Below, in pieces: positions 42,140-51,659 of a stretch of DNA of 64,000 nt; positions within the stretch are counted from its first letter, which is position 1, and the number at the start of each line of letters is the position of its first letter. The stretch is taken from contig CAYQES010000017.1 of NCBI GenBank assembly GCA_964416595.1, positions 1 to 64,000 of the forward strand, written 5' to 3'. The position numbers and the translations under genes were made by a program. Below the pieces are notes generated by a model. It had not been told where the DNA came from. It did no database searches and saw nothing but the letters and a program-made list of their open reading frames with translations. This DNA is from JAKFYM01 sp964416595 (lineage in GTDB: Bacteria; Bdellovibrionota; UBA1018; CAIPTA01).

Positions 42140-43024
42140 CTACCAGCCTCTGATTGATAAGCGATTTTCGGCAGGGATGGCTTTCATTTCCACGCCGCTC
42201 ATGGCTTTGGGCAAGTTCGTGGAAGAAGCAAGAAGGGCTGCGGGGTCGCGAAATTGGGCCGTGGCTTTCACGATGGATTTTGCCCGTGTCTCAGCTTCTT
42301 GGGGAGAAGCTTCCATGAAAATTCCAGAACCCACAAAAACCGTTTCCGCTCCAAGTTGCATCATAAGGGCCGCATCCGCAGGAGTGGCTACACCACCGGC
42401 AGAGAAATTTGGCACAGGCAAGCGGCCCGCTTTGGCCACCATTTGCACTAGTTCCAGAGGAGCTTGCAAGCGCTTAGCTTCGGAAAAAAGTTCGTTGGCG
42501 TCGAGAGATTGCAGGATGCGGATTTCTTTCATGAGGGTGCGCATGTGGCGAACGGCTTCCACCACATTACCCGTGCCCGCTTCACCTTTAGTGCGAATGA
42601 GGGCGGCGCCTTCGGCGATTCTACGCAAAGCTTCGCCTAAATTGGTGCAGCCGCAAACGAAAGGGACTTGAAATGCATGTTTGTTGATGTGGTTTTCTTC
42701 GTCCGCGGGAGTGAGCACTTCGCTTTCGTCGATAAAATCCACGCCGAGTTCTTGGAGGATCTGGGCTTCCGCGAAGTGACCAATACGGCATTTAGCCATC
42801 ACGGGAATCGAAACACTGTTCATGATTTCCTGGATCATCTGGGGATCACTCATGCGGGCCACGCCCCCTTGGCTGCGGATCAAACTAGGGATCCGTTCCA
42901 ACGCCATCACGGCTACGGCACCAGCTTGTTCTGCGATCTTGGCTTGTTCCACGTTCATCACGTCCATGATCACGCCATTTTTTAACATTTCCGCCAAACC
43001 GGTTTTGAGGTTTATTTGGGCCAT
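42140..43024 (-). CDS. pdxS: Pyridoxal 5'-phosphate synthase subunit PdxS
   Basis: A 294-aa PLP synthase. GVIMDVMNVEQAKIAEQAGA, ALERIPSLIRSQGGVARMSD, VMAKCRIGHFAEAQILQELG and PVPNFSAGGVATPADAALM match PdxS closely. It joins ribose 5-phosphate, glyceraldehyde 3-phosphate and ammonia to make PLP. This is the DXP-independent route, so the organism need not carry pdxA/pdxJ. Its upstream region lies between the divergent genes pdxS and phrB. Confidence 0.98.
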   Translation of the reverse strand: MAQINLKTGLAEMLKNGVIMDVMNVEQAKIAEQAGAVAVMALERIPSLIRSQGGVARMSDPQMIQEIMNSVSIPVMAKCRIGHFAEAQILQELGVDFIDESEVLTPADEENHINKHAFQVPFVCGCTNLGEALRRIAEGAALIRTKGEAGTGNVVEAVRHMRTLMKEIRILQSLDANELFSEAKRLQAPLELVQMVAKAGRLPVPNFSAGGVATPADAALMMQLGAETVFVGSGIFMEASPQEAETRAKSIVKATAQFRDPAALLASSTNLPKAMSGVEMKAIPAENRLSIRGW

Positions 43025-43100
43025 AAGATCTCCTGAAGTTGGCTGTTTTTTACCGTGAATTGACGCATCAGGGAAGGATTTTCTCGGCTATATTAGGCCC

Positions 43101-44408
43101 ATGAAGAAAAAAGCCCTGGTCTGGATTCGCCGGGATTTGCGTTTGCAGGATCATGCCCCCCTCACCCATGCCGCTTCTTTGGCTAAAGAAGTGGCCCTAG
43201 TTTTTGTGTTCGACCCTCAATTGCTGCGGGGTGTACCAAAATCTGACCGCAGAATTTCCTTTATCCAGGAATCCTTACGGGAAATAGACACAGAATTACG
43301 CAAAAAAGGCTCGGCTTTGATTGTCCGTAGAGGCGATCCCCGCCTGGAAATCCCCCGGATCGCCAAAGAAATCGGAGCGGAGCTGGTGTGCACGGGTCGG
43401 GATTACGAACCCTACGCCAAAGAGCGAGACGAGAAAGTGGCCGAGAATTTGGCCAAAATCGGCGTGGAGTTCCAGGCCGTTAAGGATCATGTGCTTTTTG
43501 AGGGCAAGGAAATCACCACCCAAACAGGTGGCAGCTTTAAGGTGTTTACCCCCTACTACCGGGCTTGGGAATCGGCCCTTGGGCCTGAGCAGTGGGAAGT
43601 GCGGCAAGCTAGGCCCAAATTTTTACGTTTGCCCCCAAAAGAGTTAGATCTTCCCCCACCCGTTCCTCTGTGGCTAGAACCGGGTGAAAAGGCCGCCCAG
43701 ATTCGCTTAAAAAAATTCGCCCAAAAAATCGAAGACTATAAAACCCAAAGAGACTTTCCTTCCGTGGAAGGCACCTCAGGGCTCTCGGTTCATCTACGCT
43801 TTGGCACGATCTCTACTCGCGCTTGCGTGCGCTTGGCCTTAAAAGCCAAAGATAAAACCTGGCTGAAAGAGCTCGTGTGGCGGGAATTCTACCAAATGAT
43901 TTTGGACCAAAATCCCCACGTGGTGGGCCATGCCTTTAGGCCCGAATACGATAACATCCGCTGGCCCGGCAAACCCGCGCACTTTGAGGCCTGGTGCCAA
44001 GGACGCACGGGATTTCCGATTGTGGACGCGGCCATGCGACACTTCAACGATACGGGCTGGATGCATAACCGCTTGCGGATGATAGTGGCCTCCTTTCTGG
44101 TGAAAGATTTATTAATCGACTGGCGGCAAGGAGAAGCCTACTTTGCGAAAAACCTTTTGGATTTTGACCTAGCTTCCAATAATGGGGGCTGGCAATGGTG
44201 CGCTTCCACGGGTTGCGACGCCCAACCCTACTTTCGGATTTTCAACCCCGAATCCCAAGCGAAAAAATTCGATCCACAAAGCACTTTTATCCGCGAACAC
44301 CTCCCCGAGGTTGGTGAGGCAAAATATCCTAAGCCGATCGTGGATCACGGTGTACAAAGAATCAAAGCCATACAACTTTTTAAAGATGCCAAAGCCAAAA
44401 GAAATTAA
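43101..44408 (+). CDS. phrB: Deoxyribodipyrimidine photolyase (class I)
   Basis: A 435-aa photolyase. The N-terminal antenna-binding part begins ALVWIRRDLRLQDHAPL. The FAD-binding part has TSGLSVHLRFGTISTR, ELVWREFYQMILDQNPHV, GRTGFPIVDAAMRHFNDTGW and NGGWQWCASTGCDAQPYFRI, all typical of class I CPD photolyases. It repairs UV dimers with light. It ends 23 bp inside the start of the ABC1 kinase gene, so the two genes are coupled. Confidence 0.95.
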   Translation: MKKKALVWIRRDLRLQDHAPLTHAASLAKEVALVFVFDPQLLRGVPKSDRRISFIQESLREIDTELRKKGSALIVRRGDPRLEIPRIAKEIGAELVCTGRDYEPYAKERDEKVAENLAKIGVEFQAVKDHVLFEGKEITTQTGGSFKVFTPYYRAWESALGPEQWEVRQARPKFLRLPPKELDLPPPVPLWLEPGEKAAQIRLKKFAQKIEDYKTQRDFPSVEGTSGLSVHLRFGTISTRACVRLALKAKDKTWLKELVWREFYQMILDQNPHVVGHAFRPEYDNIRWPGKPAHFEAWCQGRTGFPIVDAAMRHFNDTGWMHNRLRMIVASFLVKDLLIDWRQGEAYFAKNLLDFDLASNNGGWQWCASTGCDAQPYFRIFNPESQAKKFDPQSTFIREHLPEVGEAKYPKPIVDHGVQRIKAIQLFKDAKAKRN

Positions 44409-45708
44409 AAACCTGCGCACGGGAGCCTTGAGCAGAGGTTTCACCTTGGCGCGGCTTGGCGTGCAAGTGAGTGCCAAGATTGCCACCCACGCAGCCACGA
44501 ATTTTTTTGCCTCGGGCGCCCTGCAATCGGTGCGAAAAAAAGCCCATCTTTTAGAGCAGGCGGCGCTTTTTTCCCAAGAAATTGGCCAACTAAAGGGCAG
44601 CCTCATGAAGGCCGGGCAAATGCTCTCGGTGTATGGAGAACATTTCCTGCCCCCGGAAGTGAACCAAATTTTGAAAACACTTCAGAGCGATTCCATTCCC
44701 GTTACCTGGAAGGAAATGGAAAAGGCATTAAAAACTTTGGGCAAAGAAAAACTTGCGCTTCTAGAAATCAATTCACAGGCGGAAGCTGCCGCCTCTCTCG
44801 GGCAAGTGCACCGGGCGAAGATCAAAGCCAGTGGCCAAGAAATCGTTCTAAAAATCCAATACCCGGGCGTGGATAAAGCCATCGAAGGCGATATGAAAAC
44901 CTTGAAGCGCGTGCTTTCGCTCCTGGAACTCTTGCCCAAACTTCCCGCCACTGATGATCTTTTTGCGGAAGTAAAATCCATGCTGAAAGCGGAATTGGAC
45001 TACGAGCGGGAACAAAAAATGCTCGAATTCTTCGGCAAAAAATTAGCCGGCGATGCTCGCTATATTTTGCCGAAAGTCCACCCGGAATTTTCCAATAAAA
45101 AAATCCTCGCCCTGGATTATGAACCAGGCGTAACGGTAGATAGCGAGGCTGTAAAAAACCTTTCTCAGGAAAAAAGAAATGCCTTGGCCGATTCGATCCT
45201 GGATCTTTATTTCCAAGAATTATTTGTGTGGCACAAAGTGCAAACGGACCCCCACTTTGGCAATTACCGCATCCGACTAAAAACCAATCAATGGATTCTT
45301 TTTGATTACGGAGCCGTAAGAGAAGTGCCCCAAACTTTTTTAAAACCCTATAAAAAAATGCTTAACGGAATTTTCTACGGGAAACGGGAAGTGTTTGAAG
45401 AGGCCGCAGCTTCCCTTGGTTTGCTGCAGCCGGGTGATACCCAAGAGCTAAAAGATTTGTTTTATGGCCTCTGCGCACTCGTGGTGGAGCCGTTTCTGGA
45501 AGATAAAATCTTCGATTGGCAAAAGAGCGATCTACCAAAACGGGTAAGCGAGGCCACCTGGGAGATGCTGAAATTTCCCTTACGGGCGCCGCCCCGGGAA
45601 GTGGTGTTTCTTGACCGCAAAATGGCGGGAATGTTTACGATTCTGGCCGTATTAGGAGCTAAGACCAATGGCCGAAAGATCCTCGAACGTTATTTAGAAC
45701 AGGCCTGA
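44386..45708 (+). CDS. ABC1/AarF/UbiB-family kinase-like protein
   Basis: A 440-aa ABC1 kinase-like protein. SLMKAGQMLSVYGEHFLP carries the KxGQ motif unique to this family; AAASLGQVHRAKIKASGQE is the alanine-rich nucleotide loop and the region LALDYEPGVTVDSE follows. Family members support ubiquinone synthesis or lipid handling. I take the ATG at 44386; the longer open frame would run within phrB. It lacks the C-terminal membrane helices of UbiB. Confidence 0.92.
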   Translation: MPKPKEIKNLRTGALSRGFTLARLGVQVSAKIATHAATNFFASGALQSVRKKAHLLEQAALFSQEIGQLKGSLMKAGQMLSVYGEHFLPPEVNQILKTLQSDSIPVTWKEMEKALKTLGKEKLALLEINSQAEAAASLGQVHRAKIKASGQEIVLKIQYPGVDKAIEGDMKTLKRVLSLLELLPKLPATDDLFAEVKSMLKAELDYEREQKMLEFFGKKLAGDARYILPKVHPEFSNKKILALDYEPGVTVDSEAVKNLSQEKRNALADSILDLYFQELFVWHKVQTDPHFGNYRIRLKTNQWILFDYGAVREVPQTFLKPYKKMLNGIFYGKREVFEEAAASLGLLQPGDTQELKDLFYGLCALVVEPFLEDKIFDWQKSDLPKRVSEATWEMLKFPLRAPPREVVFLDRKMAGMFTILAVLGAKTNGRKILERYLEQA

Positions 45709-46155
45709 TAAAAGAACACGCCAGAGAGTGCCCACAAAAATATGAAAAGGTTCACCCAAAATAATAGCCGGAATGGCAAGCACCATCATGAGCCAAGTGA
45801 ATAGACTCAAGAAAAATCCCACCATAAATTTCTTGAACCAATGATTAGCTTTGGCTTGCCGCCAAGCCTTGATCAAAACCATGAACAAGAACCAACCGAG
45901 TTCCACCCACAATAAAGTTTTACGGTTGGGGTGAGTCCAAATATCTTCAGCGGCCTGTAAAAATCTTTGGTCCGTAGCTAAAGCAAAAGCTTTCTGGCGA
46001 ACCAAGGCCATCTTATCCCCATTGGCGGCCTGCATTTTCTCCTGCAAACCACCTAAAACTTTTTGCACTTCTTCGTGGGCCTTTTGAATTTCTTGCTCGA
46101 TATTTTCGTTGGCCGAAGCAACGTTCAAGCACAGAAGCAAAAACAAAAATTTCAT
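45694..46155 (-). CDS. Small membrane protein with N-terminal coiled coil
   Basis: A 153-aa protein. Signal peptide MKFLFLLLCLNVASA is followed by a charged helical part (NIEQEIQKAHEEVQKVLGGL) and two hydrophobic segments (LWVELGWFLFMVLI and FMVGFFLSLFTWLMMVLAIP). I do not recognise it. Its start overlaps the stop of the acyl-CoA dehydrogenase (ATGA), so it is the second gene of that operon. It converges with the ABC1 gene with a 15-bp overlap. Confidence 0.65.
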   Translation of the reverse strand: MKFLFLLLCLNVASANENIEQEIQKAHEEVQKVLGGLQEKMQAANGDKMALVRQKAFALATDQRFLQAAEDIWTHPNRKTLLWVELGWFLFMVLIKAWRQAKANHWFKKFMVGFFLSLFTWLMMVLAIPAIILGEPFHIFVGTLWRVLLSGLF

Positions 46156-47363
46156 ACTTCCCCAAGAATGGCAGGAGTGCGGGCCAGATCCCGGGCAATA
46201 TTTTTCTGGTGGGCTTCCACGGTGCCGCCACCGATTTCGAGCAATTTTGCGTCACGCCACAAACGTTCCACCACATACTCACCCACATAACCGTAGCCAC
46301 CTAAAACTTGGATCGCCCGATCGGCCACGTTTTTCGCCATAGTGGCCGCAATCAGTTTCACTCCGTCGGAGTCCAAACGATTTCCGCCCTTATTGAGATC
46401 TAAGCGCCGTGCGGTCTCATACACATAGGTGCGGGCGGCCCGATAATCGCTATAGCTATCGGCAATATGCCTTTGGATTTGGCCAAAGTGGTGCAAAGGC
46501 TCGCCGAATGCATGGCGCTCGCTAGCATAGCGATTCATCACTTCTAAACTGCGTTTGGCGATGCCTAAGCCCATGGCCGCAAGCGATAGGCGCTCGAGCT
46601 CCAAGTTTTTCATCATATGGAGCATGCTTTCGCCTTCGCTGCCCACTAAGTTTTCCGTGGGCACTTGGCAATGGTCAAAAACCAATTCCGCTGTATTGGA
46701 AGCCCTCATGCCGAGCTTATCCATGATTTTTTGCCCCACGCTATAACCGGCGCAAGTTTTATCCACGAGGAAAGTGGAAACTTTGGCTTTCCCGGACTTT
46801 CGATCATCGGTGCGGGCATAGAGCCACACCACGTCGGCGGCAGTTTTATTGTCGTCGATACAACCGTTGGTGATCCACATTTTGCGGCCATTGATTTCAT
46901 AGCCTTTGGCAGATTTTACGGCCATTGTCTCCATACCCAACACATCGGTGCCATAGTTCGGCTCCGACATCGCCATCGCCCCAATCCATTCGCCCGTGCA
47001 AAGTTTTGGTAAATATTTTTTCTTTTGTTCTGTGCTCGCATTGCGGGCAATATTGTTGGCGCAAAGCATGGAGTGCGCCAAATAAGACAAAGTAAAACCG
47101 GGATCCGACCAGGCTAATTCTTCATGCACCAAACAAACGGCTGAAGCATCTAAACCGGCGCCGCCAAATTCTTCGGGCACCGTTAAACCTAAGAGGCCGA
47201 GTTCCCCCATTTTACGCATCAGCGGTAAATTGAACTTTTCGCTTTTGTCAAAGCTGTGGGCCTGGGGTTCCACTTCATTTTGCGTAAAGGTACGCACCAT
47301 TTCCCGCAGCAATTTATGTTCAGGCGTGGGGTTGAACAGATCGAACTCTTTCCAATTTTCCAT
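46152..47363 (-). CDS. Acyl-CoA dehydrogenase, isovaleryl-type
   Basis: A 403-aa flavin dehydrogenase. LGLTVPEEFGGAGLDASAVC, GAMAMSEPNYGTDV and LGGYGYVGEYVVERLWRDA match the family. The base usually at IYEGT is glycine here (EIGGGTVE), and NLELERLSLAA keeps the alternative glutamate used by isovaleryl-CoA dehydrogenase. The preferred substrate is therefore probably a branched-chain acyl-CoA such as isovaleryl-CoA. It is divergent from the transporter gene at 47410. Confidence 0.88.
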   Translation of the reverse strand: MENWKEFDLFNPTPEHKLLREMVRTFTQNEVEPQAHSFDKSEKFNLPLMRKMGELGLLGLTVPEEFGGAGLDASAVCLVHEELAWSDPGFTLSYLAHSMLCANNIARNASTEQKKKYLPKLCTGEWIGAMAMSEPNYGTDVLGMETMAVKSAKGYEINGRKMWITNGCIDDNKTAADVVWLYARTDDRKSGKAKVSTFLVDKTCAGYSVGQKIMDKLGMRASNTAELVFDHCQVPTENLVGSEGESMLHMMKNLELERLSLAAMGLGIAKRSLEVMNRYASERHAFGEPLHHFGQIQRHIADSYSDYRAARTYVYETARRLDLNKGGNRLDSDGVKLIAATMAKNVADRAIQVLGGYGYVGEYVVERLWRDAKLLEIGGGTVEAHQKNIARDLARTPAILGEV

Positions 47364-47409
47364 GTGGATTAAGATAGCAGGGAGCCAAGAAAAAAACTAT
47401 ATTCCTGCA

Positions 47410-48321
47410 ATGTCTTGGCGCATGCTTTTGGGCCTTATTGCATGCAATGCAATATGGGCCACCAATCCCGTGATGGGAAAAATTCTGATGCAGGAAGTTC
47501 CTGCCCTGCAAACCGCGTGGCTCCGCTACGGTTCTGCACTTTTTTGCATTTTTTTACTGCATCTTGGAAAAATCCCCACAACTAGCTTTCGTTCAGGATG
47601 GCGTTATTTCCCTTGGATTGCACTCTTGGGACTATGCACTTTTTTTCTGTCTTCCATTTTTCAATACAAAGGCCTCGCGCTTTCTTCGGCCACCGCTAAC
47701 ACGCTGATCGTGGCCATGGAACCACTATTTGCGGTGTTTTTAGCCTGGATCTTTTTGCGGGAACGCCTGCATTGGATACAAATCTTAGCCTTTTTTGTGG
47801 CAGTGGTAGGGTTTCTCCTTTTGAGCAATCTCAAACCTCACGACTGGCAAAATTCCCTCGCCCTTTTTAGCTTCGGCAATCTTTTTTTGCTGCTCTCCAT
47901 GCCTATGGAGGCCATGTATTCGATCATCAGCCGGAAACTGGCGGGAAAAATACAACCCATATCTGTGTTCTCCTGGGCCCTGGGGTTTGGCTTCTGTGTT
48001 TTTAGTTTATATTTAGTGTGGGAAGGCGTGGGTTTTCCTAGATCCCTTTCTCTGCAAGGGTATTTAGCGGTGCTTTGGCTCGGGCCCTTAGGCACGGCGC
48101 TTACCTATACTTTTTGGACAATGGCCCTGGTCAAGGCACCCGTGGCTGCTGTATCCCTCACGCTTTTTGTGCAACCCATCTTAGGAGCCGCTTTTGGAGC
48201 ATTTTTTCTAGGAGAACGCTTAGACGGCTGGCAAGCTTTTGGCGGAATATTAATTCTTGCCACTTTGGTACTACAAACAAAACTTACGCTAAAAGGAGAA
48301 CAAAATGTGGAAAACCACTAG
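47410..48321 (+). CDS. EamA-type drug/metabolite transporter
   Basis: A 303-aa membrane protein with about ten hydrophobic segments in two EamA halves. LGLIACNAIWATNPVMGKIL and SSATANTLIVAMEPLFAVFL in the first half, and LVKAPVAAVSLTLFVQPILG in the second, are typical. Substrate is not predictable. The ATG at 47410 is preferred to upstream in-frame codons that fall inside the divergent acyl-CoA dehydrogenase. Its end overlaps bcp by 17 bp. Confidence 0.88.
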   Translation: MSWRMLLGLIACNAIWATNPVMGKILMQEVPALQTAWLRYGSALFCIFLLHLGKIPTTSFRSGWRYFPWIALLGLCTFFLSSIFQYKGLALSSATANTLIVAMEPLFAVFLAWIFLRERLHWIQILAFFVAVVGFLLLSNLKPHDWQNSLALFSFGNLFLLLSMPMEAMYSIISRKLAGKIQPISVFSWALGFGFCVFSLYLVWEGVGFPRSLSLQGYLAVLWLGPLGTALTYTFWTMALVKAPVAAVSLTLFVQPILGAAFGAFFLGERLDGWQAFGGILILATLVLQTKLTLKGEQNVENH

Positions 48322-48736
48322 TGGTGAAACCTTTTCCCCCGGCAAACAAAAAGGAAAGTACTATGTGTTGTACTTCTACCCCCGAGATAATACTCCTGGC
48401 TGCACCTTAGAGGGCCAGGATTTTGCCAAACACTATCCAAAGTTCAAAAAATTGGGTGTGGAAGTTTTTGGTGTTTCCAACGACAGTTTAGAATCACACG
48501 AAAAATTCCTGAAAAAATACTCTTTTCCCTTTCCGTTGGTGAGCGATCCCGAGCAAGAACTGTGTGAAAAATTCTCTGTGATCAAACTAAAAAATATGTA
48601 CGGAAAAAAATTTAAGGGAATTGAACGCTCTACGTTTATCATCGATCCCAAAGGAAAAGTTGCCAAAGAGTGGCGGAAAGTGAAAGTGCCAGGGCATGTA
48701 GAAGAAGTGCTCACCAGTGTGAAAGAGCTTTTATAA
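48305..48736 (+). CDS. bcp: Bacterioferritin comigratory protein-type peroxiredoxin
   Basis: A 143-aa peroxiredoxin. VLYFYPRDNTPGCTLEGQDF carries the peroxidatic Cys33, and STFIIDPKGKVAKEWRKVKV follows. The resolving cysteine of many members is five residues later but is not present there; Cys87 may serve. It reduces hydroperoxides using thioredoxin. Its stop and the next start overlap (TAATG). Confidence 0.94.
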   Translation: MWKTTSGETFSPGKQKGKYYVLYFYPRDNTPGCTLEGQDFAKHYPKFKKLGVEVFGVSNDSLESHEKFLKKYSFPFPLVSDPEQELCEKFSVIKLKNMYGKKFKGIERSTFIIDPKGKVAKEWRKVKVPGHVEEVLTSVKELL

Positions 48737-49770
48737 TGTACCCCACTATCTATGAGGAAGCCCGGGAAGCTTTTATCACTGCAGCGGAAAAAAGTGGTTA
48801 CCGCCATTTACGCTTACGGATTCCCCACGAAAACACCGAGTTTTTCCAAGATTATGCGCTACTACGCCGGGATCCGAAGCGCCTGCTCGTGCACCTCTCC
48901 GGAGTGCACGGAATCGAAGGTTATGTGGGCTCTGCCGTGCAATGCTCGCTTTTGGCAGAAACCCCAAAAGAAGATGGCCCGTCTCTACTCTTTATCCACG
49001 CAGTGAATCCCTATGGCATGGCCTTTTACCGACGGGCCAATAGTAAAAATGTGGATCTCAACCGTAACTTTCGCACTGGCCCCGCCAAACCAAACCCTGA
49101 TTATAAATATTTTAACTCTTACCTGAATCCACAGAACCGCCTGCAATTTCTCACGGGCCCGTTGTCAGCCTTTGTTCACCGCCATCGTTTCGGCGCCGCC
49201 CGCACTTCCATGGCCATCGCTTCTGGCCAGGTGGAAAATCCCAAGGGGCTTTTTTATATGGGCACTTCAGTGCAAAAAGAGGTTATCCATTGCCAGGAAT
49301 TTTTAAAATCCCATGGATCTTCTGCCCAAGAAATCGTTGTAATTGATTTACACACGGGCCTAGGAGAGTTCGGCGAAGAAGTTTTAATTGCGGAAAACGG
49401 CACCAGGGACGAAGTATTTTTTGCAAAAGTATTCGACCAACCAACCATCGTTCCGGATCCTGAAACAAACGGCATCTATGACAACCAAGGGCCCCTATCC
49501 TCTGCCTTTCGTGCGGCCCTACCCTCTTCTAAGGTGCACTATGTGGTGCAAGAGTTTGGCACATTGTCAGCCTTTTCCAATATCAATGCCTTGCGGAAAG
49601 AAAACTATGAATGGCTAAAACGTGGCGACACACAGCCGCCTTCCCTAAAAACGCAAACCGAGATGTTGGCGCATTTTTTTCCAGAAAATCCCGCCTGGCG
49701 GGAACGGGTGCTTAGCCGTGGGCGTTTGCGTTGGCAGCAGGCGGAAAAATTTTTACAAGCTTCCCCGTAA
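48736..49770 (+). CDS. DUF2817/M14-like peptidase
   Basis: A 344-aa protein. LVHLSGVHGIEGYVGSAVQ and NPYGMAFYRRANSKNVDLNR-type sequence match DUF2817, a zinc-carboxypeptidase-like family. IDLHTGLGEFGEEVLIAENG and HYVVQEFGTLSAFSNINAL supply further metal and active-site residues. There is no signal peptide. Start ATG at 48736 overlaps the bcp stop; an earlier in-frame codon lies in bcp. It converges with the RlmD-like gene, overlapping it by 18 bp. Confidence 0.88.
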   Translation: MYPTIYEEAREAFITAAEKSGYRHLRLRIPHENTEFFQDYALLRRDPKRLLVHLSGVHGIEGYVGSAVQCSLLAETPKEDGPSLLFIHAVNPYGMAFYRRANSKNVDLNRNFRTGPAKPNPDYKYFNSYLNPQNRLQFLTGPLSAFVHRHRFGAARTSMAIASGQVENPKGLFYMGTSVQKEVIHCQEFLKSHGSSAQEIVVIDLHTGLGEFGEEVLIAENGTRDEVFFAKVFDQPTIVPDPETNGIYDNQGPLSSAFRAALPSSKVHYVVQEFGTLSAFSNINALRKENYEWLKRGDTQPPSLKTQTEMLAHFFPENPAWRERVLSRGRLRWQQAEKFLQASP

Positions 49771-50832
49771 ACGTAAAAGACTCAAATTCTCCACATGATT
49801 GGTTTGCGGAAAAAAATCCAGTGGCTGGATTTTTAAGATTTCGTATTTGGCATTGAGAGTTTTTAGATCACCCGCAAGGGATCGCGGATGGCAGGAAAGA
49901 TAAGCGATGCGTTTGGGCTCCTGTTGCAAGATCCACTCTAAAACTTTTTCTCCGTGGCCACTACGGGGCGGGTTTGTATAGAGTATGAAAGGTTGGCGTT
50001 CTAAAAACTCCTCCACCTGCGGAAGACGATCTTCTACGCGTCCCCTCAGTAAATGGGCCTGGGGGGCATTTTGTTTGGCCGCTTCTATGGATTCTCCTTG
50101 CAGCTCCACTCCCACGGCCCGCCACCCACGATCTTCCCAGCGCCTTAAACTAACACCCAAACCACAAAATAAATCTACTACTGCTGTGCAATTGCTTTGC
50201 CGAAAAAAATATTCTGCTTCGGTGAGGGCCGCATCCTCCAATTCCGGAATCTGTTGGCGAAAAACCACCGGCCCATGAATCCAGCCCCCCTCTTCTTGCC
50301 AGAAGGAGCCCAAAACCAGTTCCGTACGACGGCTATCTAAAGCTCGGCGGCCGGCCACAGGATTCCAATTCACGAAAAGCGAATAGCCTTTGGGCCAGTT
50401 TTTTTCCCAGAGCTTTATTTCATGGAACCATTTTTCTTGTTTCGTGCTTTTGATCACTAGTGTGCAGGCTTTTCCCGAAACCAACACAAACACCAAGGGA
50501 AGTTCGGGAGGCGCGAGTTCCCCTACTAGTTTATAAATTTCATTTAAGCCCGGGAAATGCAAAGGGCATTCAGGAATGGGCACGAATTCTTCCTCGCGCC
50601 CTCGCCGCCGAATGAGACCAAACTGCCATTGGGAATTTTGGTGGCGGGCATGCAGAAGGTTTTTTCGTCGGTAGCCCCATCTTTTTTCCGGAGAAAGGAT
50701 AGGCTGAATAACCTCTTGCCAGGGCACGAGTTCTTTTTTAATCCATTCCTGTTTTTGGCTTTCACTTTCGTGTTGTGAAAAATCCCGGTGCGGGCAGGCC
50801 GGGCAACGGTCCACGCAACTTGCGGGACGCAT
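49753..50832 (-). CDS. RlmD-like 23S rRNA uracil methyltransferase with iron-sulfur motif
   Basis: A 359-aa RNA m5U methyltransferase. TAVVDLFCGLGVSLRRWEDR binds SAM, NPPRSGHGEKVLEWI is motif IV and RIAYLSCHPRSLAGDLKTL holds the catalytic cysteine. Cys6, Cys10, Cys13 and Cys89 (C-x3-C-x2-C-x75-C) resemble the RlmD iron-sulfur ligands. A TRAM domain is absent. The ATG directly follows the ferredoxin stop (TAGATG), and a ferredoxin next door fits an iron-sulfur enzyme. The exact base modified is not known. Confidence 0.88.
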   Translation of the reverse strand: MRPASCVDRCPACPHRDFSQHESESQKQEWIKKELVPWQEVIQPILSPEKRWGYRRKNLLHARHQNSQWQFGLIRRRGREEEFVPIPECPLHFPGLNEIYKLVGELAPPELPLVFVLVSGKACTLVIKSTKQEKWFHEIKLWEKNWPKGYSLFVNWNPVAGRRALDSRRTELVLGSFWQEEGGWIHGPVVFRQQIPELEDAALTEAEYFFRQSNCTAVVDLFCGLGVSLRRWEDRGWRAVGVELQGESIEAAKQNAPQAHLLRGRVEDRLPQVEEFLERQPFILYTNPPRSGHGEKVLEWILQQEPKRIAYLSCHPRSLAGDLKTLNAKYEILKIQPLDFFPQTNHVENLSLLRLRGSL

Positions 50833-51030
50833 CTATTTTTTCTGCTCTTTTGGTTTTGGCTTATTGGCGCGGATCGCTTCCACAGGGCAAACCGACACAC
50901 AGTGGCCACAATCGGTGCAAGTATCAGAGTCGATCACAAAACGATTTAGGCCCGGATAGATACTGTGGGTCGGGCAAATGGGGGCGCAAATAGCACAATT
51001 GGTGCAATTGTCTTTGATGAGCGAAGCCAT
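50833..51030 (-). CDS. 2[4Fe-4S] ferredoxin
   Basis: A 65-aa ferredoxin with two clusters: CTNCAICAPICP and CTDCGHCVSVCP, each CxxCxxCxxxCP, with a short basic tail. It starts at an ATG sharing bases with the preceding stop (TAATG). It is the third gene of the CBS-STAS-ferredoxin-RlmD-like operon and could donate electrons to the iron-sulfur methyltransferase, though that is an inference. Confidence 0.94.
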   Translation of the reverse strand: MASLIKDNCTNCAICAPICPTHSIYPGLNRFVIDSDTCTDCGHCVSVCPVEAIRANKPKPKEQKK

Positions 51031-51659
51031 TAGGTTTTTCCCGGAGCCGAAAGACGCTTGATCATGTCTTCCATGGTGGCTACTTTTTCCAAGAATCCTT
51101 CCGCGTCCACAGGCTGCCGTTTTTCTTTCACCATCTGATCCACTTGACCCTCGAGCAGAGAAATCTTGGCTTTTAGTTCAGCATTGGCGGAGCGAAGTTC
51201 ATTCATTTCTTTAGGGTCTTGGAGTTTTAGGCGTGCTTCAAGGGCTTCAACCTCTTTTGCTTTGGCTTCAAGCTTTGCTTTAAGGGCGCCAACATCTTCC
51301 TCTTCTTCAGCGAGAGGCTCGGCTTTTTTGAAATAATCTATGGCCAATTCCACTGACGAAAGAATCGGAATCACGGGAGGTTTAGCAAAAAGCTTTACGC
51401 TTTCCTTCAATTCCTCGCTGCCGGAAGCGAGCACAATTTTTCCGGCGAGCTCCCGGGCGTACACATCGATGATGGCGATTTCTCTCAAGGTATCACTTTC
51501 GAGGGCGGTGGCATCGATTAAGCTTAGTACAATGCGGTTTTTGCCGGAACGGAGGAGCTTCGTGATGCCGGCCTTTAAAACTTGGAAATTATGATGGTCA
51601 AGGGGGCCAGAAACTTCCAGGATCGAAACGGACTCTTCCTGGCGTAGGTTAACCTTCAT
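51030..51659 (-). CDS. STAS domain with C-terminal coiled coil
   Basis: A 209-aa protein. Residues 1-115 form a STAS-like fold (VSILEVSGPLDHHNFQVLKAG, RIVLSLIDATALESDTLREI), and residues 120-200 are a long charged coiled coil (KAKLEAKAKEVEALEARLKL, ELKAKISLLEGQVDQMVKEK). The usual phosphorylatable serine pair is not clear. The ATG at 51659 overlaps the CBS gene stop (TGATG). It probably dimerises through the coil. Function unknown. Confidence 0.8.
   Translation of the reverse strand: MKVNLRQEESVSILEVSGPLDHHNFQVLKAGITKLLRSGKNRIVLSLIDATALESDTLREIAIIDVYARELAGKIVLASGSEELKESVKLFAKPPVIPILSSVELAIDYFKKAEPLAEEEEDVGALKAKLEAKAKEVEALEARLKLQDPKEMNELRSANAELKAKISLLEGQVDQMVKEKRQPVDAEGFLEKVATMEDMIKRLSAPGKT

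Noticed and set aside
42980..43100. Riboswitch upstream of pdxS or phrB
   Set aside because: I see no conserved fold or terminator in the short gap, and PLP synthase genes have no standard riboswitch.
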